From positions 1 to 64,000 of the forward strand of contig JAJDVT010000015.1 in assembly GCA_022826005.1 (NCBI GenBank): a stretch of 64,000 nt of DNA, written 5' to 3'. How positions within the stretch are numbered: position 1 is the first letter of the stretch; the number at the start of each line of letters is the position of its first letter. Of the stretch, positions 26,851 to 34,738 are shown piece after piece. This stretch comes from Gemmatimonadota bacterium (GTDB lineage: Bacteria > Gemmatimonadota > Gemmatimonadetes > Longimicrobiales > Gaopeijiaceae). A program made the position numbers and the translations under genes. The notes beneath the pieces were generated by a model. The model did not search any database, was not told the DNA's origin, and saw only the letters and a list, made by a program, of their open reading frames with translations.

Positions 26851-27876
26851 ATGCCCGGCACCGCCCCTCTCGCATCACCCCTGACCTTCTCGCCCAGCCT
26901 GAAGGACTACCTGTGGGGCGGAAGGAGCCTCGCGCGCCTTACGGGGCGCACGCTGCCCGGCGGGGTCATCGCGGAAACATGGGAGATTTCGGGCCACCCC
27001 GCCGGGCCCTCGGTCGTTGATTCGGGTCCGCTGAAGGGGCGCAGCCTGCCCGGGCTCGTCGCCGAGTACGGTGCGGCGCTGGTAGGGCGGCGCGGGGTGC
27101 GCGCGGGCGCGGCCGCCGGGATGCCGGGCTCCTTCCCGCTGCTGGTGAAGCTCCTGGATGCGAACCATGCGCTCTCCGTGCAGGTCCACCCGGGGGACGA
27201 CCATGCGGCCGCGCGCGGCCTCGGCGAGCCGGGCAAGACCGAGATGTGGTACATCCTGGAGGCCGAAGCGGGGGCGCGGATCATTCACGGGCTGGAGCCG
27301 GGCACCGACCGCGCCACCCTGCACCATGCCGTCACGGCCGGAAGGCTGCAGGATCGGCTGCGGCGCCTGGCGGTGCGGCCCGGCGACGCGGTGATGGTCC
27401 CCGCCGGCACCGTCCACGGCATCCTCTCCGGGATCGTCCTGGTCGAGATCCAGCAGAGCGCCGATACGACCTACCGGATCCACGACTGGGGCCGCACCGG
27501 GCCGGACGGGCGGCCGCGCGAACTGCACATCGAGCGGGCGATGGAGGTGATCGACTTCGGCGACCCCGGCCCCGGGATCGTGGAGCCGCGCCTGGTGGAG
27601 GCCGGGCCGGGCGTGCGGCGCGAGGTGATCGCCGAGTGCGACAAGTTCGTGGTCGAGCGGCTCACGCTGCGGGCGGGGGCCGAGTTCCGGATGGTGTTGG
27701 GCGGCGAGACCTTCGAGGCGTGGGGGGTGGTGGCGGGGGAAGTGGCCTTCGCCGGGCGGGGATCTCCGCCGCGGGGGGTGGGGGGGGTGGGGTTCACGCT
27801 GCTCCCCGCGACGCTGGGTCCGTGCCGCGTCGGGGCGGTGGCCGATTCGGTGCTGCTGCGCAGCTATCTTCCCTGA
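26851..27876 (+). CDS. manA: Mannose-6-phosphate isomerase, class I
   Basis: A 341-residue cupin-type Zn enzyme interconverting mannose-6-P and fructose-6-P for GDP-mannose supply or mannose use. Signatures: LKDYLWGGRSLARL at the N-terminus, SVQVHPGDDHA (Zn-binding His), GKTEMWYILEAE (Glu), and VMVPAGTVHG (His). Slightly shorter than the E. coli enzyme but equal to the Bacillus-type class. No Shine-Dalgarno sequence; see the possible leaderless promoter just upstream. Confidence 0.94.
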   Translation: MPGTAPLASPLTFSPSLKDYLWGGRSLARLTGRTLPGGVIAETWEISGHPAGPSVVDSGPLKGRSLPGLVAEYGAALVGRRGVRAGAAAGMPGSFPLLVKLLDANHALSVQVHPGDDHAAARGLGEPGKTEMWYILEAEAGARIIHGLEPGTDRATLHHAVTAGRLQDRLRRLAVRPGDAVMVPAGTVHGILSGIVLVEIQQSADTTYRIHDWGRTGPDGRPRELHIERAMEVIDFGDPGPGIVEPRLVEAGPGVRREVIAECDKFVVERLTLRAGAEFRMVLGGETFEAWGVVAGEVAFAGRGSPPRGVGGVGFTLLPATLGPCRVGAVADSVLLRSYLP

Positions 27877-27881
27877 CCGGA

Positions 27882-27921
27882 ACCAGCCCGCGACGGGGAG
27901 CCATACCGGCCGCGGGCTGGT
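27882..27921. terminator. 11-bp inverted repeat between manA and tRNA-Lys(CUU)
   Basis: ACCAGCCCGCG and CGCGGGCTGGT pair perfectly across an 18-base loop. It lies between convergent genes and could end both transcripts. There is no T-run. Confidence 0.45.
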
Positions 27922-27943
27922 CGACCCGGTTCCCTTGCCAGAG

Positions 27944-28016
27944 TGCCCCGCCAGGGACTCGAACCCCGAACCTGCCGATTAAGAGTCGGATGCTCTACCA
28001 GTTGAGCTAGCAGGGC
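27944..28016 (-). tRNA. tRNA-Lys(CUU)
   Basis: A 73-base cloverleaf on the minus strand: acceptor GCCCTGC/GCGGGGC (one G-U pair) with discriminator A, D-arm GCTC...GAGC, anticodon stem CCGA/TCGG with loop containing CTCTTAA (anticodon CTT), and T-loop TTCGAGT. CCA is not encoded. It complements the UUU isoacceptor at 10404. Confidence 0.95.
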
Positions 28017-28026
28017 AGCGACACTG

Positions 28027-28032
28027 AATATA
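28027..28032 (-). promoter_or_regulatory. -10 box TATATT of tRNA-Lys(CUU)
   Basis: On the minus strand TATATT lies ten bases before the mature tRNA 5' end, as expected for a tRNA promoter. The -35 region (TTATCC at 18 bases) is a poor match. Confidence 0.5.
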
Positions 28033-28126
28033 CCTCCTTCGGCACTCCGCGGATAAGTCCGAGTCCGCCGGGCGGGACGACCTGAATCGACTCTCGTCCC
28101 GTCACAGGCACGGCACGGCCTCACGT

Positions 28127-28444
28127 GTGATCGTTCGCGCGCGACCTCGGGAGGATGTCGCCCCGTTCGCGAGAAAAGTGGATCGCGTGGTACTGCGCGC
28201 GCACTTCCAACTTGGCCAGCGAGCACCGGGGTTTCGGATGTGGTGGCGATGCCGGCAGGGATCGGACGAGGGGCTGAACAACACGCGGCTCATGCGGGTG
28301 GCGGGGCGCTTCGCACGCCGGCAGCGTCCGAGGCGACACAAGGGGCAGCCGCGGGCCCCGGTCGTGGAACTCTCGCTCGAGACACCTGAGTACGATCTGA
28401 CGACCCTGCGCATCCGCTTCGGGCGCCTGACGCTGAAGATTTGA
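28127..28444 (+). pseudogene. Unassigned reading frame, possibly a gene remnant
   Basis: A 105-codon frame beginning with GTG and ending TLRIRFGRLTLKI. The last 30 residues (VVELSLETPEYDLTTLRIRF) read like a real folded protein segment, while the first half is basic and of low quality. There is no ribosome site. I suspect the 3' portion of a decayed gene but cannot name a family with confidence. The opposite strand also has an open frame that looks less protein-like. Confidence 0.25.
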
Positions 28445-28463
28445 GTTCCATCCTCAACTTTTT
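28441..28463 (+). terminator. Weak hairpin with T-run
   Basis: A 5-bp stem TTGAG/CTCAA with a 7-base loop, followed by C and five Ts. It starts directly at the end of the unassigned frame. This is the only T-run terminator-like element noticed in the window, but the stem is short. Confidence 0.3.
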
Positions 28464-28543
28464 CACGATCTTTGGCCCGCAAGCGGTCTAACGCACTCTC
28501 GTTCGGCACGGGCCCCTCTCTCTCTCCCGGCCAGGGGCAGAGG

Positions 28544-29251
28544 TCAACCGGCTGGCTGGTCTCCCGGTCCGCCCGGCGCCCGGGGAGGCTGGTCATACCG
28601 TCCCCCGTCCCGGTCCGCTCGTCCCCGGCCCCGGTCCGGCGCCTCCCGTCCGCGGTTCATGTCCCCGCGCCAGCGGTCCACCGCTCCCCGCCACCGGCCC
28701 GGCGCTCCGCGCCCACGCGCATCCCGCAGGCGGTCGAAACGCGCGCTCCCGCGGCCGTCGCGCACGGTCCGGTCACGCCAATCGAAACGCCGGTTCAGTT
28801 GCCGGATCTCCTGCCGCTGCTCCTCTGTCAGGATCTCGGCGTAGCGGTCCCGCATCCCGGCCAGGCCTTCGCTGGCCTGCGCGGCCATCTCCCGCGCCTC
28901 GGCGCGCATCGCCTCCGGCTCGCGGATCCCGGCCCGGATCTCCGAGAGCAGTTCCATCTGCTGTACGGCCCGGCTCGTGCGCATCTCCAGCAACTCGACC
29001 CGAATGGACTCCAGCTGCTCGCGCTGCCGGGCGGTGAGTTCCAGTTCGTCGCCCAGCCGGATGACCCGCTCCACGGTGAGGTTGCCGCCCGCGGTCCGCA
29101 TGCCTGCCGCCCGCATGCCCGCGCCCCAGCCGCCGCGATTGCCGCCACCCCATCGCTGCGCCGCCGCCTCGGGCGCAACCGCCATCGCGGTCATCATCAA
29201 CCCCAGCGCGGCTGCGACCATCCCGGACCTCGAGAAATATGCCCTCATCAT
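28544..29251 (-). CDS. Spy/CpxP-like (LTXXQ motif) periplasmic protein
   Basis: A 235-residue exported protein. After a signal peptide (MVAAALGLMMTAMAVAPEAAAQ), a helical core contains two LTXXQ motifs, LTARQREQLESIR and LTEEQRQEIRQL, separated by an amphipathic helix (EPEAMRAEAREMAAQASEGL). This pattern is that of Spy-type ATP-independent chaperones and zinc-resistance-like proteins. The last 75 residues are extremely Arg/Gly/Asp-rich and likely disordered. The start ATGATG at 29251 has AGGGAGA upstream on the minus strand. Function inferred from family only. Confidence 0.75.
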   Translation of the reverse strand: MMRAYFSRSGMVAAALGLMMTAMAVAPEAAAQRWGGGNRGGWGAGMRAAGMRTAGGNLTVERVIRLGDELELTARQREQLESIRVELLEMRTSRAVQQMELLSEIRAGIREPEAMRAEAREMAAQASEGLAGMRDRYAEILTEEQRQEIRQLNRRFDWRDRTVRDGRGSARFDRLRDARGRGAPGRWRGAVDRWRGDMNRGREAPDRGRGRADRDGGRYDQPPRAPGGPGDQPAG

Positions 29252-29356
29252 TGTTGTCTCCCTGTGTTGAATTGCGTCCATGGTTCTGCACTTTGCTAAC
29301 GAGCCGGAGGGCCGCCGAGCTGTCCGTGCGACCGGTCGCCGCCTCGTTCACGGTCG

Positions 29357-29387
29357 TTGACAGGCGGCATGGGGGTTCCGTTAGGGT
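29357..29387 (+). promoter_or_regulatory. Putative promoter of the MBL-rhodanese operon
   Basis: A perfect TTGACA with a 19-base spacer to TAGGGT, about 50 bases before the ATG. The -35 is strong, the -10 weak. Confidence 0.45.
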
Positions 29388-29438
29388 AGATGGGTGGGAC
29401 GAGTTCCCCCGTCCCCAGAACCGTCCAGGGAGCCCACC

Positions 29439-30857
29439 ATGTTCTTCAGGCAGATCGTCGACGACAAACTGGCCCAGCACGCCTATCTCGTCGGCTGCCA
29501 GCGCACGCGCCAGGCGCTCATCATCGATCCCGAGCGCGACGTGGACCGCTACATCGCCATTGCGCGCCGTGAGGGCCTGCGCATCACCGCGGCCGCGGAG
29601 ACGCACATCCACGCCGACTTCCTGTCGGGGTGCCGCGAACTGGTGGAGCGCTACGGTTGCCGGGCCTACCTCTCCGCCGAGGGCGGAACCGACTGGCAGT
29701 ACGAATGGGCTGCCGGGCACGACTCGGTGACCCTCCTGCGCGACGGCGACCACTTCACCGCGGGCGGAATCGGGTTCCGGGCGCTGCACACCCCGGGACA
29801 CACGCCCGAGCACATCAGCTTCCTGATCACGGACCGGGGCTCGGGAGCCGACAGCCCCATGGGCATGGTTTCGGGCGACTTCGTCTTCGTCGGAGACCTC
29901 GGCCGGCCGGACCTCCTCGAATCGGCGGCCGGGCATGCGGGCGAGATGGAGCCCTCCGCCCGCCGCCTCTACGGTTCGGCGCTGGGGGTCTTCGAACTGC
30001 CGGACTACCTGCGCATCTGGCCGGGCCACGGCGCCGGGAGCGCCTGCGGAAAAGCGCTCGGGGCGATCCCGGATACGACCGCCGGCTACGAGAAGCGCTT
30101 CAGCCCCGCGCTGGCCGCGGTCAGGAAGGGCGAGGACGCCTTCGTCTCCTACATCCTCGACGGGCAGCCCGAGCCGCCCCAGTACTTCGGCCGGATGAAG
30201 GAGGAGAACCGGCGCGGGCCCGCCCTGCTCGGTTCGCTTCCCCGGCCCCGGCGGCTGTCAGGGAGCGAGCTGCCGGCCGCCGCCACGGGCCGCGACAGAG
30301 TGGTGGTCGATACGCGAAGCGACCGCCTCGGCTACTACGCCGGCCACATCCGGGGCTCCCTCTACGCACCGCTCGACAAGTCCTTCCCGACGGTCGCGGG
30401 ATGCTATCTGGATCCGGCTTCGGCGATCGTGCTGATCTGTCGGGAGGACGAACTGCAGGAGGCGGTGCGCGACCTGGTTCGCATCGGGATCGACCGCGTC
30501 ACCGCCTGGGCTCCGCCGGAGGAGCTGAAGGCCTGCCAGGCTGCGGGCGGAGAGCTGGCGAGCATCGAGGTCATCGATTTCGACGAGGTGGCCCGGAGGC
30601 GCGGCGACCCGGCCGTGCAGGTCCTCGACGTGCGCCGCGCCACCGAATTCGCCGCGGGACGGGTGGAGGGCGCGTGCAACATCGCGCACACCCGCCTGGC
30701 CGGCCGGCTTGGGGAGCTGCCCAGGGACAAGCGGCTTCTGGTACACTGCCTCAGCGGCGCCCGGGCCTCGGCCGCCGCGTCGTACCTGGCAGGGCAGGGC
30801 TTCGAGGTGTCCGCCGTCAACGACCTCTTCGGCTACACGGGGGGCAACCATGCGTAG
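29439..30857 (+). CDS. Metallo-beta-lactamase-fold persulfide dioxygenase-like protein with two rhodanese domains
   Basis: A 472-residue cytosolic enzyme. The MBL domain (1-250) has AETHIHADFLSG, HTPGHTPEHISFLI and SGDFVFVGDLGRPDLL plus WPGHGAGSACG, the pattern of ETHE1/CstB-type persulfide dioxygenases. Two rhodanese domains follow (about 275-370 and 375-470); the first has a Cys in IVLICREDE and the second the loop VHCLSGARAS. Family members oxidise or transfer sulfane sulfur for sulfide detoxification. AGGGAG lies 6 bases before the ATG. The next gene overlaps its stop by eight bases. Confidence 0.88.
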   Translation: MFFRQIVDDKLAQHAYLVGCQRTRQALIIDPERDVDRYIAIARREGLRITAAAETHIHADFLSGCRELVERYGCRAYLSAEGGTDWQYEWAAGHDSVTLLRDGDHFTAGGIGFRALHTPGHTPEHISFLITDRGSGADSPMGMVSGDFVFVGDLGRPDLLESAAGHAGEMEPSARRLYGSALGVFELPDYLRIWPGHGAGSACGKALGAIPDTTAGYEKRFSPALAAVRKGEDAFVSYILDGQPEPPQYFGRMKEENRRGPALLGSLPRPRRLSGSELPAAATGRDRVVVDTRSDRLGYYAGHIRGSLYAPLDKSFPTVAGCYLDPASAIVLICREDELQEAVRDLVRIGIDRVTAWAPPEELKACQAAGGELASIEVIDFDEVARRRGDPAVQVLDVRRATEFAAGRVEGACNIAHTRLAGRLGELPRDKRLLVHCLSGARASAAASYLAGQGFEVSAVNDLFGYTGGNHA

Positions 30858-31398
30858 GAACCGGAGCGCCAGCGGCCGCGAACTCCTGCGGATCGGTCTC
30901 CTGGCCAGCGCCGTATCGACCGTTGCCGCGGCCCCGGCGGCTGCCCAGGCGCCCGGATCCGAGGCTGCGCGGCGGGCCGCCCTGGAGCGGATGATCGAAG
31001 ACATCCGGGAGGACTATCCCGATGTTCCCACGATCACGGCCGCCGTTCTGCGGGAGTCGCTCGGTTCGGGCGGGATCGTGCTCGTGGACGTGCGGACCGA
31101 CAGGGAGAGGAGAGTGTCCACCCTGCCCGGAGCGATCAGCGCGGACGAGTTCGAATCCAGGCTGGGGGAGCTGGCCGGACGGACCGTGGTCGCGTACTGC
31201 ACCGTCGGAGTGCGCAGTTCGAACTACGTGCGCGAGATGAGCAGGCGCGGGGTCGAGGTGCTGAACCTGGAGGGCAGCGTGCTGGCCTGGACTCACATCG
31301 GCGGAGAGCTCGTGCTTGACGGTGTGGCCACCGACCGCGTGCATGTGTACGGCCGCCGCTGGAACCTGGCTGCGGACGGCTACCGGGCCATCTGGTAG
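30850..31398 (+). CDS. Exported single-domain rhodanese
   Basis: A 182-residue protein with a signal peptide (LLRIGLLASAVSTVAAAPAAAQ) and one rhodanese-like domain. The core has IVLVDVRTDRERRVSTLPGA and the active-site Cys loop VVAYCTVGVRSS, then EVLNLEGSVLAW. It starts inside the end of the MBL-rhodanese gene, implying translational coupling and a shared sulfur pathway across the inner membrane. Whether it transfers sulfur or only senses it cannot be told. Confidence 0.82.
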   Translation: MRRNRSASGRELLRIGLLASAVSTVAAAPAAAQAPGSEAARRAALERMIEDIREDYPDVPTITAAVLRESLGSGGIVLVDVRTDRERRVSTLPGAISADEFESRLGELAGRTVVAYCTVGVRSSNYVREMSRRGVEVLNLEGSVLAWTHIGGELVLDGVATDRVHVYGRRWNLAADGYRAIW

Positions 31399-31450
31399 CA
31401 TTGCCCCGGAAGCCGCTATCCCTGATGCGAAGCCCCGGGAAGGAGAGCGA

Positions 31451-32401
31451 GTGGAGGCGAGAAAGTTGACGACAGCCGGCGGTCCTCGGATAGTCCCCGT
31501 CCGGCCCCGGCGTGCGTCTGCGACGCTCGCCCGTTGGCGCCCGGTTGGCCGCGTCCTCCGGGCGATGGCTCTGGCGGTACCGGCCTTGCTGGTCCCGGGG
31601 GTGACCGAACTCGGTGCCCAGGAGTCCAACGGCCGCTGGAATGCGTCGAGCGAATTCAGCTTCGTCCGCACCGGCGGGAACGCCGAGTCCTCGACGTTCG
31701 GGTTGGGCACCACCGTGACACGCTCCTGGGAACGGACCGAGGTGAAGGTGGAGGCGGGCGGCATCCGGACGCATTCGACCCGGGTCCGCCGGACCGCTGT
31801 GGGCACCGAATCCGACTACCGTGTCGAGGAAGCCAGCGAGAGCAACCTGTCAGCCGAGAAGTACAATGCGCTGGTTCGGCTGGACCGCCGATTCTCGTCA
31901 CGGACCTCGGTATACGTACAGTCCGGCTGGAAGCGGGACACCTTCGCCGGCTTCAGGCACCGCCTGGTCAATGTGTTCGGGGTCTCCACGCAGTGGGTCC
32001 GAAACTCCGCGCAGAGGTTCCGCACGGCTTACGGGCTCACCCACACGGTGCAGAGCGACGTGGTCCCCGACCCGGACAAGGCGGGCCGCTTCGTGGGCCT
32101 CCGGGTTTCGTCCGAATACCGGCGGCAGATGACGGAAAACACCGAGTGGCGGAGCAACCTCGTCCTGGACGGGAACGGCGACGATTCGTCGGATGTGCGG
32201 GCCGACTGGACCAACTCGATGAGTGTTTCCATGAACGAGCACCTGGGCCTCAAGACGTCCCTCCGCACGACCTTCGACAACGAGCCGGCGCTGCGAAGAG
32301 TTCCGCTGAGATCCTCTGAGGGGGAACGGACAGGCACTGTGCTGATTCCGCGGGACGAGCTGGACCGCGTCTTCACGGTGGCGTTGGTCGTGACCTTCTG
32401 A
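31451..32401 (+). CDS. DUF481-family outer-membrane protein
   Basis: A 316-residue protein. After an internal signal peptide (RAMALAVPALLVPGVTELGAQ) the chain is an all-beta sequence with the family opening NASSEFSFVRTGGNAESSTFGLG and a terminal aromatic residue (ALVVTF), both typical of DUF481/YdiY barrels. GTG at 31451 is chosen because AAGGAG lies 7 bases before it; a TTG at 31466 also has an upstream GGAGG. The N-terminal extension before the signal peptide is long (about 35 residues), so an ATG at 31565 remains possible. Follows the rhodanese gene by 52 bases. Confidence 0.75.
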   Translation: MEARKLTTAGGPRIVPVRPRRASATLARWRPVGRVLRAMALAVPALLVPGVTELGAQESNGRWNASSEFSFVRTGGNAESSTFGLGTTVTRSWERTEVKVEAGGIRTHSTRVRRTAVGTESDYRVEEASESNLSAEKYNALVRLDRRFSSRTSVYVQSGWKRDTFAGFRHRLVNVFGVSTQWVRNSAQRFRTAYGLTHTVQSDVVPDPDKAGRFVGLRVSSEYRRQMTENTEWRSNLVLDGNGDDSSDVRADWTNSMSVSMNEHLGLKTSLRTTFDNEPALRRVPLRSSEGERTGTVLIPRDELDRVFTVALVVTF

Positions 32402-32408
32402 GCCGGCG

Positions 32409-33047
32409 TCAGTTCCGGCGGCGTGAAGACGGAGGACCCGCGCTGCCCCGCTCGGCCCGCAGACCGAAGTCGGAGCCCTCCACGTAGGGTTCGCCGAACC
32501 TAAGCAGCGTGGTCAGGGGGGGCTGGCCCGGGTGGATGACGACGATGTAGAGCCTGTCGTACTCCATCTCGTCGATCGGTTCGAAGGGATTGCCCCCCAG
32601 GGCGGCAACCAGCAGTGGCGTGGTGTTGCTGTGACCCGACACGAAGTGGATCCCCGGCGTACCCCGCAGGGTGGCGGCGAAGGCCTGCAGCCGGCGCGGA
32701 TCGTAGACGGTCGGCTCCACGCCCAGCGCTTCGGCGAACGGCCGCGCAGTATCGCGGGTCCGCTTCCAATCGGTCGTGTAGACGTGGGTCAGACCGGCGT
32801 CGTTGAGCATTTGCCGCAGCACCCGTACTCGAATCTGCCCGGCCAGCGTCAGGGGCGGATCGTCGGTTCCGTCCTCGGCCTTCTCGGCGTGGCGAACCAG
32901 ATAGACTACGACAGGACCGGAATCGCCATCCGCGGGAACCTGGATCGCCGAAACCGGGGGCACCGAACCCAGCACCGACACTGCGGCGAGCAAGGCCGTC
33001 GACCAGCAACGGGCCAGTGTCTTTTTTGCGGCTCGGCACCAGACCAT
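32409..33047 (-). CDS. Exported histidine phosphatase family protein
   Basis: A 212-residue protein with a signal peptide (ALLAAVSVLGSVPPVSAIQ). The histidine phosphatase (phosphoglycerate mutase-like) core carries VYLVRHAEKAEDG (catalytic RHA), TDWKRTRDTARPFAEAL and FVSGHSNTTPLLVAAL (second His). SixA-like size. The periplasmic location suggests phosphomonoesterase or phytase-like activity rather than glycolysis. Convergent with the DUF481 gene, stops 7 bases apart. Confidence 0.85.
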   Translation of the reverse strand: MVWCRAAKKTLARCWSTALLAAVSVLGSVPPVSAIQVPADGDSGPVVVYLVRHAEKAEDGTDDPPLTLAGQIRVRVLRQMLNDAGLTHVYTTDWKRTRDTARPFAEALGVEPTVYDPRRLQAFAATLRGTPGIHFVSGHSNTTPLLVAALGGNPFEPIDEMEYDRLYIVVIHPGQPPLTTLLRFGEPYVEGSDFGLRAERGSAGPPSSRRRN

Positions 33048-33117
33048 CTACGACCGGCTTTCCCGATGTTGATGGGGGCGGGGGTGTTCGCACGCACGCC
33101 TCTGGAGCGTACATTGA

Positions 33118-33146
33118 ATAATGTGGTGCGAATTCGAGAATGTCAA
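33118..33146 (-). promoter_or_regulatory. Promoter of the histidine phosphatase gene
   Basis: On the minus strand TTGACA, a 17-base spacer and CATTAT, placing the transcription start about 65 bases before the ATG. The -10 box overlaps a dyad ACATT-GAAT-AATGT whose plus-strand arm reads TACATT, so divergent initiation toward rnpB is possible. Confidence 0.6.
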
Positions 33147-33160
33147 CCCTTCTATATGGA

Positions 33161-33204
33161 AACCCGGGAACGGGTTATCCGTCTCGTGGAAACATACGTT
33201 TCCA
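33161..33204. promoter_or_regulatory. Two consecutive inverted repeats upstream of rnpB
   Basis: AACCCG-GGAA-CGGGTT (33161-33176) and TGGAAAC-ATAC-GTTTCCA (33187-33204) are both perfect dyads ten bases apart. They lie about 70-110 bases before the RNase P RNA 5' end and could be operators or transcript hairpins. Confidence 0.45.
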
Positions 33205-33270
33205 TCAAACCGCTGGTGAGGAGCCCGGCAGGACTGGCCATGGACCGCCGTGGTGACCATCTTCCACTGT

Positions 33271-33663
<393 letters not shown>

Positions 33664-33672
33664 CACCGGGAC

Positions 33673-33702
33673 TTGACCCGGGGATTGTGCCTGGGGATCA
33701 TT
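33673..33702 (+). promoter_or_regulatory. Promoter of tRNA-Arg(CCG)
   Basis: TTGACC, then GATCAT at 17 or ATCATT at 18 bases, ending about a dozen bases before the mature tRNA. Confidence 0.5.
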
Positions 33703-33713
33703 CACAGCACCTT

Positions 33714-33787
<74 letters not shown>

Positions 33788-33831
33788 CTGGCAGCCCGCC
33801 TCTGTGCTACGCGGGGATTATCCACGGGCCG

Positions 33832-34581
33832 CTACGTTTCGGCAGCCGGGTGCTTGGGAGTGCGCCGCAGCCGGATCGGATCGCCGGCGCGAGCGCGCAG
33901 GTTCAGGGCCTCCACGAAGATCGAGAAGCCCATCGCGAAGTATATGTAGCCCTTGGGGATGTGCTGTCCGAGTCCGTCGGCCACCAGCGTCATGCCCAGC
34001 AGAAGCAGGAAGCTGAGCGCCAGCATCTTCACGGTGGGGTGCTCGTTGACGAACCGGGAAACGGCTTCCGCGGCCACCATCATCACGATGACGGCGAGCA
34101 CGATCGCGATCACCATCACGGCCAGGTGATCCGCCAGTCCCACCGCGGTGATCACGGAGTCCAGAGAGAAGACCATGTCCATCACCGCGATCTGTGCGAG
34201 GACGGCGCCGTAGCTTATCGCCCGGGCCTTCTTCCCGCCCTCCTCGTCGCCCTCCAGACGGTGGTGGATCTCGCGCGTCGCCTTGGTGAGCAGGAAGAGC
34301 CCCCCGACCAGCAGGATCAGGTCGCGCCCGGAGAAACCGTGCCCGAAGAGGCTGAAGAGCGGTTCGGTGAGCCGCATGATGAAGGTGATGGTCCCCAGCA
34401 GGGCCAGCCGCGTGGCCATCGCGAGGATGAGGCCGTTCCGGCGCGCGCGGGCCTGCTGGTGCTCGGGCAGCTTGTCGGCCAGGATCGATATGAAGACGAT
34501 GTTGTCGATCCCGAGGACGATCTCGAGGACCGCGAGGGTGGCCAGGGCAACCCATGCTTCGGGACTTGAAATCCATTCCAT
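33832..34581 (-). CDS. TerC family integral membrane protein
   Basis: A 249-residue inner-membrane protein with about seven hydrophobic segments. TerC signatures with intramembrane acidic residues are clear: LEIVLGIDNIVFISILADKLP near the N-terminus and MDMVFSLDSVITAVGLADH in the middle, with a third acidic helix EHPTVKMLALSFLLLLGMTLVADG. Family members export metal ions such as Mn(II) or protect secreted metalloenzymes. The ATG at 34581 begins the first helix directly; upstream in-frame codons add a non-hydrophobic leader. I looked for a yybP-ykoY (Mn) riboswitch in the leader and did not see one. Confidence 0.9.
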   Translation of the reverse strand: MEWISSPEAWVALATLAVLEIVLGIDNIVFISILADKLPEHQQARARRNGLILAMATRLALLGTITFIMRLTEPLFSLFGHGFSGRDLILLVGGLFLLTKATREIHHRLEGDEEGGKKARAISYGAVLAQIAVMDMVFSLDSVITAVGLADHLAVMVIAIVLAVIVMMVAAEAVSRFVNEHPTVKMLALSFLLLLGMTLVADGLGQHIPKGYIYFAMGFSIFVEALNLRARAGDPIRLRRTPKHPAAET

Positions 34582-34738
34582 GGGACTGTTCCCGTCGTTC
34601 GGTGGTGGTAGTTTCCGAATGGTCTGAATGGGAAGTTTAAACCATCTTCCCGTCGGAAGCATCGGAAACGGGGGCCGCGCGTGTTCGGCGGGTGCCCTGG
34701 GGATCACGAGAACGGATACTGCGCCGGGGGCGCCATAG

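Larger units (their letters stand above)
28017..28543. other. 527-base stretch without a confident gene
   Basis: It holds the tRNA-Lys(CUU) -10 box, the possible gene remnant at 28127-28444, and a weak TTGAG/CTCAA hairpin followed by TTTTT at 28441-28463. Nothing else recognisable. Confidence 0.5.

Noticed and set aside
28102-28596. A 164-codon minus-strand frame in the tRNA-Lys to LTXXQ gap
   Set aside because: Arg/Ser/Pro-rich with no motif or ribosome site; the opposite strand's C-terminal segment looks more protein-like.
29439-30857. Inactivated metallo-beta-lactamase because HxHxDH reads HIHADF
   Set aside because: To my knowledge the persulfide-dioxygenase-like/rhodanese subgroup commonly has HxHxDF, and the remaining metal ligands (HTPGHT, GDFVFVGD) are intact.
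34582-34738. Mn (yybP-ykoY) riboswitch upstream of terC
   Set aside because: I did not find the conserved paired loop sequences of that class in the minus-strand leader.
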